A DNA stretch of 64,000 bases from Kaistia defluvii (lineage in GTDB: Bacteria; Pseudomonadota; Alphaproteobacteria; Rhizobiales; Kaistiaceae), in contig NZ_JAPKNI010000005.1 in NCBI RefSeq assembly GCF_026343955.1, positions 1-64,000 of the forward strand, in the 5' to 3' direction. Within the stretch, counting starts at the first letter, position 1. Each line of letters starts with the position of its first letter. The position numbers were made by a program, and so were the translations under genes. The notes under the pieces are model-generated. The model was not told where the DNA came from. It worked only from the letters and a program-made list of their open reading frames with translations, and made no database searches. Positions 1-8,365 of the stretch are shown piece by piece.

Positions 1-741
1 CACCTCCGCAGAGGCCAAGGGAATCACATTCGAGTGAATCCGCAAACCGCTGATTGAGTACGGAGCCTAGAGCGCCATAGCGTAGACATAGGGATTGTCT
101 TGGTCGGCTTCGGCCCGCCATTCAAGTCCCTGAGCGCGCCCCATCTGAACGCCAGTTTTTCCGGTGGCCGCCTATAGCAACCAGGTCGCGGAACCCGCGA
201 CCTGGCCGTCGTCAGTGAGACGAGGACCCACACGCCGGCGCTCTACGAAGTCGCCGCCGGCCGCCCAGAGTCGGTCGGGTTGCCTTACGGAAGTGGGGGA
301 GAAACTACGCCGGTAAACGCACCGTGCCTGTCACGCGGCGCCTTCCTGCGGCATCGGGGGCGGTCCGGCTTTCCTCCATCCACGAGGAGTGCACCTCGCC
401 TTCCGGCGCACAAGCGATCGCCCTCGCAAATTGGAGGACGCAAAACGCCCGCACTCGGTCCCGCCCGCTCATAACTGCCTATCCCTCCCACCGTCGCGCC
501 AGGAAGCGAGGCGGGCCCTCGATCGAACCGGCGCCCATGACAGTCATGCCCCAAACCCGATCGCGCCGGCAGGATCGCCAGAAAAAACGGCCAGGAAATG
601 CAGGCGGAAGATGCGGAACCAATCGCCCAGAGTGAAGTTGTTTATTCGATATGTCTAGCAGAGCAATCAGCCTGATCGGCAGTTCAAGCCGACAGGTTTA
701 TCTAAGCGATAATCTGTGTCTATATTGAACCGGAGGAAGAA
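1..741. other. Leader region with no supported gene
   Basis: No reading frame here has a convincing ribosome-binding site, family resemblance or natural amino-acid composition. The frames that exist are short, rich in Arg, Pro and Ala, and overlap each other on both strands, as expected by chance in GC-rich DNA. The only clear structures are the inverted repeat at 181-205 and the more AT-rich stretch from about 640 to 740, which precedes the small secreted-protein gene and presumably carries its promoter. A fragment of a gene entering from the left edge cannot be excluded. Confidence 0.6.
181..205. repeat. Perfect 11-bp inverted repeat with 3-nt loop
   Basis: The arms CCAGGTCGCGG (181-191) and CCGCGACCTGG (195-205) are exact reverse complements around the loop AAC. 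No T-run follows on the plus strand and none is obvious on the minus strand. It could be a terminator stem lacking its tail, an extragenic palindrome or a protein-binding site; the sequence alone does not decide. Confidence 0.8.
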
Positions 742-1065
742 ATGAACAGCTTCAAGCATATTCTTGCCGCCAGCGCGGTGGCTATTCTCGCTGCGTCGCC
801 GGCTTTCGCGCAAGATGCTCCAAGTGCACCGACCACGCCGACCGCACCGGCCGCCAGTTCCAATCCGGGCGCCCAGACGAGCGGCACCGATTCCCAGGTC
901 CAGATCAAGGACGAGGATGTCTTCGGCTATGACATCACCATGGGCGCTGCCAATCTGACGCCGGAGCAGTTGCAGGCCGCCAAGAACACCTGCAACCAGA
1001 ACGTCACGGCGGAGCCGCTGCGCTACTCGGCTGCCGTCAAGTCTTTCTGCACGTCGATCCAATAA
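742..1065 (+). CDS. Small secreted protein with two cysteines, function unknown
   Basis: The 107-residue product starts with a typical Sec signal peptide: basic residues near the start, a hydrophobic stretch, then an Ala-x-Ala site, with likely cleavage after ASPAFA at residue 23. A low-complexity Ala/Pro/Ser/Thr linker fills about residues 25-50. A small C-terminal domain of about 50 residues has two cysteines (84 and 103) that could form a disulphide in the periplasm. A strong ribosome-binding site (GGAGGAAG) lies just before the ATG, and an intrinsic terminator follows at 1091, so it is probably transcribed alone. I do not recognise the family. Confidence 0.8.
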   Translation: MNSFKHILAASAVAILAASPAFAQDAPSAPTTPTAPAASSNPGAQTSGTDSQVQIKDEDVFGYDITMGAANLTPEQLQAAKNTCNQNVTAEPLRYSAAVKSFCTSIQ

Positions 1066-1090
1066 CCGGCGATTGCCCGGATCTGCCTGC

Positions 1091-1122
1091 GAAGCCCTGC
1101 CCTTGGCAGGGCTTCGTCTTTT
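1091..1122 (+). terminator. Intrinsic terminator after the small secreted-protein gene
   Basis: A perfect 11-bp stem (GAAGCCCTGCC at 1091-1101 and GGCAGGGCTTC at 1105-1115) with a CTT loop is followed by GTCTTTT. It lies 25 bases after the stop of the plus-strand gene and between two convergent genes. There is no U-run in the other direction, so it mainly serves the plus-strand gene. Confidence 0.85.
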
Positions 1123-1187
1123 GGCGTCCCGATCGAAGAAGGCGATGGCGCTCGCGCTTCGCCCACAACCAACCGCACGCGGTCACG

Positions 1188-3467
1188 TCACGGCTTGGCT
1201 GTACCGGGCGCAATAACCGGCATCGACACGACGGCACGCAAACCCGGTGCATTGTCGACATAGGTGATGCGACCCTGTAGCTGATCGATCAGCGCACCCA
1301 GCATGCGGGATCCAAATCCCGTTCCCTTGGTGACAGGGCCCTTCCCTTCGCCGTGATCCGAGACGACGACCCGCAGCATGTCGCGGTGTTGCTCGATCGT
1401 GACCGTCAGCGGCCCCGGTGCGCCGCGATAGGCATACTTGGTCACGTTGGTGATGAGTTCATTGACGATCAGGCCGATGCTGATCGCGCGATCGGTGGTC
1501 ACCAGCACCGGCGCGAGGTCGAGTGTAATGTGACTGGCCCACGTCTTGTCCATCGCCGTCAGGATCTCGGTACATAGCTCGCCCAGATAGCGCGAAAGGT
1601 CGATGATCGAGATGCTGTCCGCCTGGTAAAGCCGCCGATAGACGAGGCTTACCGCGGTCAGCCGGCGCTCCGCTTCCTCGAGCTGCGTCTTGACGTCGGC
1701 GCTGGCGCCGCGCCGCTGCATTCGAAGGAAGCTCGACACGAGGGACAAGCTGTTCTGAACCCGATGGTTGACCTCCTGCAACAGGAAGTCCTTCTGCGAC
1801 AGCAGGCTCTCATTCTCGCGCAAGGTAGCCGTCAGTTCACGGTTCAGGCGCCGCACCCGCTGGTTGTTGCGGGTCTCGAGCAACTGGCGAACGATACGGG
1901 CGCAGGATTCGACTTCGGCCAGGCTCCACTCTCGAGAGCGCCCGCGCACGCTTTCCGCCCAAGCCTCGAAAGACGCGCGGGGCATCAGAGTCGCGCCTGG
2001 CGTCAGAGCCACGTTCGCGTGCGGATTGCCTGCCCATTTCACGGTCTGAAGCTGCTCGGCGCGGAACCACATCAGCACGATGGGCTCCTCCGAAGACATG
2101 ACCGAGGCCAGGAGTCCGCTCGCCAGTTCACGATGGTTGCCGGCGGAGGGCAACTCCCGGCTCAGTTCATTGGTGACCCACGGACCGGGAACGCCGCGGC
2201 TGAGCGCCACCTTGGCGACGTCGTGCACATCGAGCGGATCGGGGCACTCACCGTGAACGAACAGGCTTGAGCCGCACAGCGCGGCGAAACCGTCGGCCTG
2301 CAGCAGCCTCGCCAGTTGGGCTCCGGATCGATCGAGGAAGTCAGACAGTCCATCCTCGCTTCCGAGCTCGGCGAGAATGACGTCCTCCTGGGAACGCAGT
2401 CGGATGCGCTCGCGATAGAGTTCATTCTCCTCGCGTGCCTTGATCTGGCGCGACAGGCCGGCTGCCAGAGCCTGGCAGGCCAGCCGGGTCGTAAGCGTCA
2501 GAGAGCGGGGCTCATGATGATGGCAGGCGACGAGCCCCCACAGCACGCCATCCATCACGATCGACATAGAGGCGGAAGCCGCGACCCCCATATTCTTGAG
2601 ATACTGGATATGGATCGGCGAGACGCTGCGCAGCGTGGAGTCGCTGAGGTCGATCGTGGCGAGGCCCGGATCTATGCCGACGATCGGGACGGGGGTGTAG
2701 TTCACATCCGCGATGACACGGACGGGGTTGCGAACGTAAAGGGCCCTCGCCTGTCGCGGAATGTCCGAAGCAGGAAAATGGTGGTTCATGAAGCTCGAGG
2801 AAGGACCGGAGAGGCTCTCGCCGACCACGACCCCCGCATCATCATCGATGAAGCGATAGACCATCACGCGGCTGTAGCCCGTGAGCCCCTGAAACGCCCG
2901 CGCCGCCTGCTGACACAACTCGTTGAGCGACGAGGACCGCTCTAGCGCGCCCCCCACCGATTGCAGTTCGGCGAGGAACGATGCGTCCAGGCTCTGGCGG
3001 GTGCCCTTGTCGGTCACCTCGACCACGAGATGCTCGCCGCTGCGAAAGGCGACAGCATCCATCAGGGTCCCCGCGAAGGAAACATCGCCAATGACCTTGG
3101 CGCCGGTGGCGGGAAAAGGGCCCGATGAGACGTCTGTCCCGACATCGATCACGGCATCCAGGGAAAGGCCGACAACGCTGCTGTCGACGCGGTCCTCCCC
3201 TCGCGCGGCGTAACCCACGATCAATTTCGACGCAACATCCGCGATCAGCATGAAGCCCTGAGGCTGAATTGAACCCGGAATGTGAATCGGTTCCGCGTCG
3301 CAACTGACGATTTCGATAGTCAAATCCGGTGATGTCCCGCGCTTGAAGAATTTGAAACTTCCTTCAACAACGAAAATGGCGAAGAGAAGTTCAATTGAGA
3401 CAAAATGGACTGCCGCACTCTTCGAAGTCATCGCCCGCTTGTCGAAAGCTGGGATGAAGACATTCAT
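1188..3467 (-). CDS. Bacteriophytochrome histidine kinase (PAS-GAF-PHY-HisKA_2)
   Basis: A red/far-red photosensor kinase. Numbered from the ATG at 3467, the PAS region has the biliverdin-site cysteine (C56) followed by EPIHIPGSIQPQG. In the GAF domain, the DIP motif (235-237) precedes RNPVRVIADVNYTPVPI and a CHHHEPR segment near 315-321. The PHY domain carries its tongue PRxSF at 496-500. The kinase core is of the HisKA_2 type, with H568 in EVNHRVQNSL, followed by an HATPase domain. The usual His after IQP is Gln here. The start is uncertain: the first 48 residues look unlike a phytochrome N-terminus, and a TTG at 3323 would place the cysteine at residue 8. No heme oxygenase or partner response regulator is adjacent. 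Confidence 0.88.
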   Translation of the reverse strand: MNVFIPAFDKRAMTSKSAAVHFVSIELLFAIFVVEGSFKFFKRGTSPDLTIEIVSCDAEPIHIPGSIQPQGFMLIADVASKLIVGYAARGEDRVDSSVVGLSLDAVIDVGTDVSSGPFPATGAKVIGDVSFAGTLMDAVAFRSGEHLVVEVTDKGTRQSLDASFLAELQSVGGALERSSSLNELCQQAARAFQGLTGYSRVMVYRFIDDDAGVVVGESLSGPSSSFMNHHFPASDIPRQARALYVRNPVRVIADVNYTPVPIVGIDPGLATIDLSDSTLRSVSPIHIQYLKNMGVAASASMSIVMDGVLWGLVACHHHEPRSLTLTTRLACQALAAGLSRQIKAREENELYRERIRLRSQEDVILAELGSEDGLSDFLDRSGAQLARLLQADGFAALCGSSLFVHGECPDPLDVHDVAKVALSRGVPGPWVTNELSRELPSAGNHRELASGLLASVMSSEEPIVLMWFRAEQLQTVKWAGNPHANVALTPGATLMPRASFEAWAESVRGRSREWSLAEVESCARIVRQLLETRNNQRVRRLNRELTATLRENESLLSQKDFLLQEVNHRVQNSLSLVSSFLRMQRRGASADVKTQLEEAERRLTAVSLVYRRLYQADSISIIDLSRYLGELCTEILTAMDKTWASHITLDLAPVLVTTDRAISIGLIVNELITNVTKYAYRGAPGPLTVTIEQHRDMLRVVVSDHGEGKGPVTKGTGFGSRMLGALIDQLQGRITYVDNAPGLRAVVSMPVIAPGTAKP

Positions 3468-3529
3468 CCAAACGCCTATGACGCGCTCGTTCGACGCGGG
3501 ACCGTCGGGTCACCGCGTCCTTCAATGCC

Positions 3530-5101
3530 TCAGTGATCGGCGTGACGGGTCTGCAGCTGCGGGAGGCCGACCAGCTCGACGCCGTGGTGGCGGGCGAGCG
3601 CCGCGAACGCTTCCGTCTCGATCAGGCGGCGATATGGCGTATCGGGAAAGACGATGCCCGCACGATGGATGTTGGCATCGACCAGAAGCATCGTGCCGCC
3701 GACTGAATCCAAGCGGACCCGCGGCAGATAGCGCAGGTCATGCATGTAGAGCCGAAGATGATGCGCGGGCGGTTGGTAGAGTCCGTCATGCACGTGCTTG
3801 ATCCACTGGTGATCTTCCGGCTCGCGGACCGAGATCCACGCATTCTGATCAAAGCTCCGGCCATCCTTCTCGCGCACGGAATCCGGATGCACGACGCGGG
3901 CCCGCTCGGCCAGCATCCGCTTCAGGACATCCTTTGGGAAGTCGATGATATCGGCGTCGATCCACAGCACCCAATCTTCGGCCAGCAGCCCCTCGCGAAG
4001 CAGCAGGTTGCGGGCCCTGGCGATACGGCTGCGACGCTTCCGCTGAAGAGAGAGGCTCCAACGCGGCCCCTGCCCGCTCATGGGGAAATCGTGCTCCAGC
4101 AGCGTCGTGCGGGAAAAGCGGCTGCGATGGCGCTCCAGGAAAGCCTGGATCAGAGCAAGGCTGTCGTCGCTCGAATTGCCGACCAGAAAGGCGATGGCCA
4201 ATCTCTCGGGCGGGAAATCGAGCGCAAGGATCCGCGCGAACAGCGCATCGAGCGTGCTGGCCGCATCCCGCACGGGAATGGCGATCAGGACAGAGCCATT
4301 GGCCGGCGCATGCCGGGCCAACGCAACGCGATCGACGGCATCCTCCCGCAGGGCCGGGCTCTCCGTCCCGCGCTCGCGCCATCGCAATCGCACCTTGCGC
4401 AGGGCGGTCTTGATCCGGACGCTGCGCGAGAGCGGCTGTTCCTCGGGGATCCAGCTGTGACACCAGTGATGCTGCGCCAGCGCCGGCACCGCATCGTTCC
4501 GATCGGCGCAGGGGCGGCCATATTTATCCTTCGGCGAAAACATGTAGCCCGGTATGACATCCGGCCGGATGCGGACGCTGGTCGCGTCGACGGCGCCGGT
4601 CAGCAGGAACGGGCCAGTCGCGTCGAGCGGATCGAGCGCATGCCGGCACAGCACCGCGAGATCGATCGCCACATCCCAGAAGGGATGACGGGCAGGCGAG
4701 ACCATGACTGCGTTCGAGACGATCCGTGCCGTCAGGCCGCGCACGATCGCCGGCTTCTCCGCCAGATGGCTGCGCGGCTCCTCGGCAAAGAGCGGCCGGT
4801 CCTGCTGCAGCAGGACGTCGAAGGATCGCAGCGCCTCCGCATCGAGATCCGCATAGACGCCGCCTTGATGGTGCAGGACGAGATAGCGGCCGAGATCGGC
4901 GCGCTGGATGGCGCGCGGGTATCCGAAATACTGCTCCGCCAGATGCGGATATTCCTGCCGCACCAGCAAGGCCAGATCGTCATCCGTCCAGAGCCTTATC
5001 TCCCAACCGGGATGCAATCGCGGCCAGCTGGCGACGTAGCCTTGCAGGGATGGCGGGATGTTTCGATCGCGCCACGTCTGGTGGATGATCGTGGGTATCA
5101 T
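3530..5101 (-). CDS. Two-domain glycosyltransferase: GT32-like plus Anp1 (GT62)-like
   Basis: A 523-residue cytoplasmic protein with two glycosyltransferase modules. Residues 1-105 match the DXD sugar-binding family of GT32: IPTIIHQTW at the start, RADLGRY at 67-73 and the metal-binding YADLD at 83-87. Residues 268-520 match the Anp1/GT62 fold: IAIPVRDA, then RIARARNLLLREGL, the DxD in WIDADIID (380-387), and VGGTMLLVDANIHRAG near 467-482. In fungi these two families make mannan. The ATG at 5101 overlaps the stop of the upstream glycosyltransferase (ATGA), so it is translationally coupled as third gene of a minus-strand operon. The acceptor and sugar are unknown; mannose transfer is only inferred. 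Confidence 0.8.
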   Translation of the reverse strand: MIPTIIHQTWRDRNIPPSLQGYVASWPRLHPGWEIRLWTDDDLALLVRQEYPHLAEQYFGYPRAIQRADLGRYLVLHHQGGVYADLDAEALRSFDVLLQQDRPLFAEEPRSHLAEKPAIVRGLTARIVSNAVMVSPARHPFWDVAIDLAVLCRHALDPLDATGPFLLTGAVDATSVRIRPDVIPGYMFSPKDKYGRPCADRNDAVPALAQHHWCHSWIPEEQPLSRSVRIKTALRKVRLRWRERGTESPALREDAVDRVALARHAPANGSVLIAIPVRDAASTLDALFARILALDFPPERLAIAFLVGNSSDDSLALIQAFLERHRSRFSRTTLLEHDFPMSGQGPRWSLSLQRKRRSRIARARNLLLREGLLAEDWVLWIDADIIDFPKDVLKRMLAERARVVHPDSVREKDGRSFDQNAWISVREPEDHQWIKHVHDGLYQPPAHHLRLYMHDLRYLPRVRLDSVGGTMLLVDANIHRAGIVFPDTPYRRLIETEAFAALARHHGVELVGLPQLQTRHADH

Positions 5102-6261
5102 CGCGCGGGCACGGCTTTCATCGCGTCGAGGACCGCTTGATCGATCCGTTCTGGTCCAAAGCGTTCCCATGCCGTGGCGTGAGCCTGGGTCCGAAGGGCC
5201 GCACGGCGGGCCGGATCCTGCCAGAGGGCGGTGATGAGACTGGCCAGTCCGTCGTCGCTTTCGGCAAGCAGAATGTCATGGCCGTCGCGCAGGCCGAGGC
5301 CCTCGGCCGCCAAGGGTGTCGCGACAACGGGAATGCCCCACGCCATCGCCTCGATGATCTTGAATCGTGTACCGCCGCCGCTCCGCAACGGCACGATTGC
5401 CATATGAGCGCCCCGCAGCAGGGGGGCCAGATCATCGGGATTGGCGACGACCCGCACATCAGCGCGCGCCAGGCGCCGGACCTTGCGGGCGGGGTCCCGT
5501 CCGGCCAGCGTGACGCGCGCCTGGCCCAAGCTGCGCCTCAGCCTCGGCAAGATCCGGCGGGCCAGCGACCTACAGGCCACGACGTTCGGGGTGTAGCCGA
5601 GATGGCCGATGAAGAGCAGTTCCGGTCCGTCGGCATCCGGCTGCAGAGGCAAGGAACGCGGCGCGACGCCGGCCCGCGGCAACCCGTTCGGAACGACGGA
5701 GACGGGGCCAAGTCCCCGCTTCGCCAGCCGGGCCGCATCTTCTTCGGAGCAGACCCAGACCGCATCGACCTCGGCCAGGACCTGCGCTTCGAGCGCGGCG
5801 ACCGTCCGCTGTTCGCGGCGCCGCCTTGCGCCGAACCAATCGCGCTTCTGGCTTATTTGGCCGGCGAGATCGGATTCGACATTGTGCATGTCGAGAACCA
5901 GCCGCGCCCCGCACTGCCGCAGCATCGGCAGGAACGGGTGCAGGCCCAGATGCTCGATCACGACAAGGTCGGGCCGGAACTCCCGGACGACGCGCTCCAG
6001 AGCCTCGATTCTGCTGGGATCGATGACGAGATCGATGGACGCACTTCCTGGCGGCAGGCGGTACAACGCCTCTGCGTCGCTTCCGAGATGGCTCGTGGTC
6101 AGCCTCGCAACGCTGGTAACCCCCTCGGGGCCAGCGATCACGGAGACGAGCCGGGCCTCGCTGACCTGCGCCGCGGCGGAGGCATTCTGCCAGTTGCGCA
6201 GGTCCGCGCCCGTCACGGCCGGGAAGGCCGGATGGGCGGTGAGAAACAGACACCGCATCAT
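5098..6261 (-). CDS. Glycosyltransferase, GT-B fold, family 4-like
   Basis: A 387-residue glycosyltransferase with two Rossmann domains. The N-terminal domain begins MMRCLFLTAHPAFP and includes a metal/acceptor region ending LVLDMHNVESDLAG. The C-terminal nucleotide-sugar domain has LLFIGHLGYTPN and the donor-binding segment GGGTRFKIIEAMAWGIPVV, with the paired glutamate pattern typical of GT4. The ATG at 6261 overlaps the stop of the upstream GT2 gene by ATGA, and its own stop overlaps the downstream gene start, so three transferases are coupled in one operon. The donor sugar cannot be read from sequence. Confidence 0.85.
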   Translation of the reverse strand: MMRCLFLTAHPAFPAVTGADLRNWQNASAAAQVSEARLVSVIAGPEGVTSVARLTTSHLGSDAEALYRLPPGSASIDLVIDPSRIEALERVVREFRPDLVVIEHLGLHPFLPMLRQCGARLVLDMHNVESDLAGQISQKRDWFGARRRREQRTVAALEAQVLAEVDAVWVCSEEDAARLAKRGLGPVSVVPNGLPRAGVAPRSLPLQPDADGPELLFIGHLGYTPNVVACRSLARRILPRLRRSLGQARVTLAGRDPARKVRRLARADVRVVANPDDLAPLLRGAHMAIVPLRSGGGTRFKIIEAMAWGIPVVATPLAAEGLGLRDGHDILLAESDDGLASLITALWQDPARRAALRTQAHATAWERFGPERIDQAVLDAMKAVPAR

Positions 6262-7244
6262 GTTGGGACGCTGCCGCCGGATCGCCGCAGCAGCGCGAGC
6301 TTCAGCCGGAACCGCAGCCAGCGATAGGCATCGGCCAGCGTCTTCGGAGTCGTCCTTGCAACCGACAGAAAATGCGCCGCCTCCACCAGTTCGCCGCGCC
6401 GCATATGAATCCGCGCCACCCGGATCGCCATAAAGGCCTCTCGGCGCCGCAACGCCGCGCGAGAGATCCCAAGACTCTCGAGGGCGAGCAGACTTTCGCG
6501 CCATCGCTCGAAGCGGCTTCGCGATTCATGAACGAGCCGATCATCCGATCGCTGCAAGCTCACGTTATAGGTCATTACCGCAACGTCAATGATGGCCGTC
6601 CGGCAACTCGCCAGAAGGGTTGTCCAGAACAGCGTATCCTCGTCATAGGCCAGAGAATCGGGAAAGCGCCGGGTGTCCAGCGCGTCTCGCCGGATGAGAC
6701 TGCTGCCCATGACGATGACGACGGCGCGATCCGCCAGATACCGTTCCGGCGACAGCCACTCGTGCCGGTGGCCGAAGCGGTCTCGGGCCCGGCCTTCCCG
6801 CTGGATGAAATAGGAACCAAGCACGAGTTCAGGTGCCAGAGGCCCCTCGCCGGTCGTCACCAGATCGCGGAGACCGCCCGCTTCATGGAGGTCGTCCGCA
6901 TCCAGGAAATAGACCCATTTCCCCGAGGCGTGGGAAAGACCATGGTTGCGCGCGGCGCCTGGATCGAGGCAGCGAACGGACAGCAGCCGGACGGGGAAGC
7001 CAAACTCGACGGCGCAAGCCCGAACGACCGCCGCGGTCTCGTCAATCGACCCATCATCGACAACGATGCATTCGAGAATGGCGGATCGTTCACTGAGGAG
7101 CGAGGCAATCGTTTGGGTGATCGTCTTCGCTGCATTGTGAGCAGGTATGACGACACTAACACAACCAATGGTAAATTCGGGTAAGGAATTGGCAGGCATA
7201 CGGTTTTTTAGTGCGCCAGAGCTCGGACTGAACGTCGCACTCAT
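6258..7244 (-). CDS. Glycosyltransferase family 2
   Basis: A 328-residue GT-A fold enzyme. After a short variable N-terminus comes VSVVIPAHNAAKTITQTI, then the nucleotide-binding VVDDGSIDETA, PGAARNHGLSHASG, and the metal-binding YFLDADD. This is the standard layout of inverting GT2 transferases that add sugars to a lipid-linked repeat unit at the cytoplasmic membrane face. It is the first gene of the minus-strand trio 7244-3530. The start could instead be the ATG 15 codons later (MPANSLPEF), since nothing upstream of that methionine is conserved-looking. Confidence 0.87.
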   Translation of the reverse strand: MSATFSPSSGALKNRMPANSLPEFTIGCVSVVIPAHNAAKTITQTIASLLSERSAILECIVVDDGSIDETAAVVRACAVEFGFPVRLLSVRCLDPGAARNHGLSHASGKWVYFLDADDLHEAGGLRDLVTTGEGPLAPELVLGSYFIQREGRARDRFGHRHEWLSPERYLADRAVVIVMGSSLIRRDALDTRRFPDSLAYDEDTLFWTTLLASCRTAIIDVAVMTYNVSLQRSDDRLVHESRSRFERWRESLLALESLGISRAALRRREAFMAIRVARIHMRRGELVEAAHFLSVARTTPKTLADAYRWLRFRLKLALLRRSGGSVPT

Positions 7245-7574
7245 ACCAAGTCGGTCCCGCTAGGGAAACAAGTCAGCGCCCGGTCGGGAGGGGAATCGGA
7301 TGATTTTTGTCATCCGGCCCCGGGCGCGCATTGCCCTCGCGCGGGGCCGCGGCCCGCGCGAGCCTGCCAAGCCGATAGCGGCATTGCCAGGCTGGCCCGT
7401 ACGGGCCCGGTGCAATCCGGCCTCGTCCAAGGCTATCGCTCGAGGTGCCCTTGACCCTGTTGGGGGGCACGCCTAAACGTCCGATCCGGAGGGTTCCGAC
7501 GGATCGCACGCCGCCGGAGGAGCGCCGTCGAGCCATCGCGTCGATGGTCCGGCGCGCAGCATGAGGATCCTGCC
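7245..7574. other. Intergenic region with a short hairpin
   Basis: This divergent gap separates the minus-strand glycosyltransferase trio from the small plus-strand gene at 7575. It must hold the promoter of the trio, but I could not pick clear -35/-10 boxes. A perfect 7-bp stem (CGGATGA at 7297-7303 and TCATCCG at 7310-7316) with the loop TTTTTG lies 53 bases upstream of the ATG at 7244, a plausible operator or leader hairpin. The rest is GC-rich without supported genes. Confidence 0.5.
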
Positions 7575-7778
7575 TTGCCACGCGCTGACGAACTCCGGGC
7601 TGCTCTCCTCGCCGAAGGCATCGATCCGGCCATCGCCGAAGCCGCCGCCGGACTGCCACCCCTGAAAATCAGCACGCCGGAAGAAATCGCTGCCCGGCGC
7701 GCCGAGCGGCGGGAGCGCATCGCGCGCGAGAAGGCGGAAGGGAAGCGCAACGCCGACGGCTCGAAGATCGAGCCGTAA
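7575..7778 (+). CDS. Small charged protein, unknown function
   Basis: A 67-residue product with an orderly pattern: an Ala/Leu-rich N-terminal helix (DELRAALLAEGIDPAIAEAA), a PPLKIS turn, then a helix dense in Arg, Glu and Lys (EEIAARRAERRERIAREK), ending in a basic tail. The start is TTG, supported by GAGGA about 7 bases upstream at 7563; no ATG exists in this frame. It is the only frame at this place with natural-looking composition. It has no signal peptide or membrane segment and I do not recognise a family. Confidence 0.55.
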   Translation: MPRADELRAALLAEGIDPAIAEAAAGLPPLKISTPEEIAARRAERRERIAREKAEGKRNADGSKIEP

Positions 7779-7855
7779 GCCTTTTGCGTGAGCGCGGCTG
7801 CACGAGCGAATGGCGGCCAGTCCTGCGTCGAACTCGTCGCCATGCCCGTATTGAA

Positions 7856-8062
7856 TCAGAGTTTCCGCAGGGTCGCGACATCGGTTGGGCCGATAAACCA
7901 GTCCCGTGCAAGCACCTCCTCGAACACGATCCAGACATCGCTATCGGCCAGGCCGGTTGCTTCCGTGATCGCTTCGGTCACCTTGGCTGCGATCGCCGCC
8001 TTCTTTCCCTCGGGGTCGCTGGCGATGACTTCCTTGACGAGGCGGATGTTGACGAACGGCAT
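7856..8062 (-). CDS. 4-oxalocrotonate tautomerase-like small enzyme
   Basis: A 68-residue protein starting MPFVNIRLVKEV. After removal of Met it exposes Pro-1, the catalytic general base of the tautomerase superfamily. The remainder follows the family pattern: a helix KKAAIAAKVTEAITEATG, then the strand DVWIVFEEVL. The length is right for a hexameric 4-OT-type subunit. GGGAGAG sits correctly before the ATG at 8062, so I chose this start over longer in-frame ones that add 27 unrelated residues. The substrate is unknown; such proteins in non-catabolic contexts are often generic keto-enol tautomerases. Confidence 0.85.
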   Translation of the reverse strand: MPFVNIRLVKEVIASDPEGKKAAIAAKVTEAITEATGLADSDVWIVFEEVLARDWFIGPTDVATLRKL

Positions 8063-8365
8063 GCTTCTCTCCCATGGCGGCAATATTGCCCAGGCGGCAA
8101 GGCATCCTTGAACGCGCCTCGTCCGCTCGACGCCAATCTGCAATCCCTTCCCGATCTTCGCCAGCCCCTCCTTGCAACAGGCCCTGTGCGAAGGACGTAG
8201 AAGATCCTAGTTCCTACACCCCTTGGTTGTAATTCTGGGCAAGAGGGCTGAATCGGCCATCGGAAACGCCGCGCCTATCGTGCTTCTGCCGTGGAGAGAT
8301 CGTCCCTCGACATCAACTCGCGGCCTGCCTCGTTCCGCGCAGCATCCCGATGGAGGAGCCGGCTC

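Noticed and set aside
110-160. TTCAAGTC sequence resembling a tRNA T-loop near the left edge
   Set aside because: The flanking bases do not pair into a T-stem and no cloverleaf forms, so neither a tRNA nor an attachment site can be claimed.
3740-5140. A 466-codon plus-strand frame opposite the GT32-Anp1 gene
   Set aside because: The minus-strand frame has two recognisable catalytic domains; the plus frame has none.
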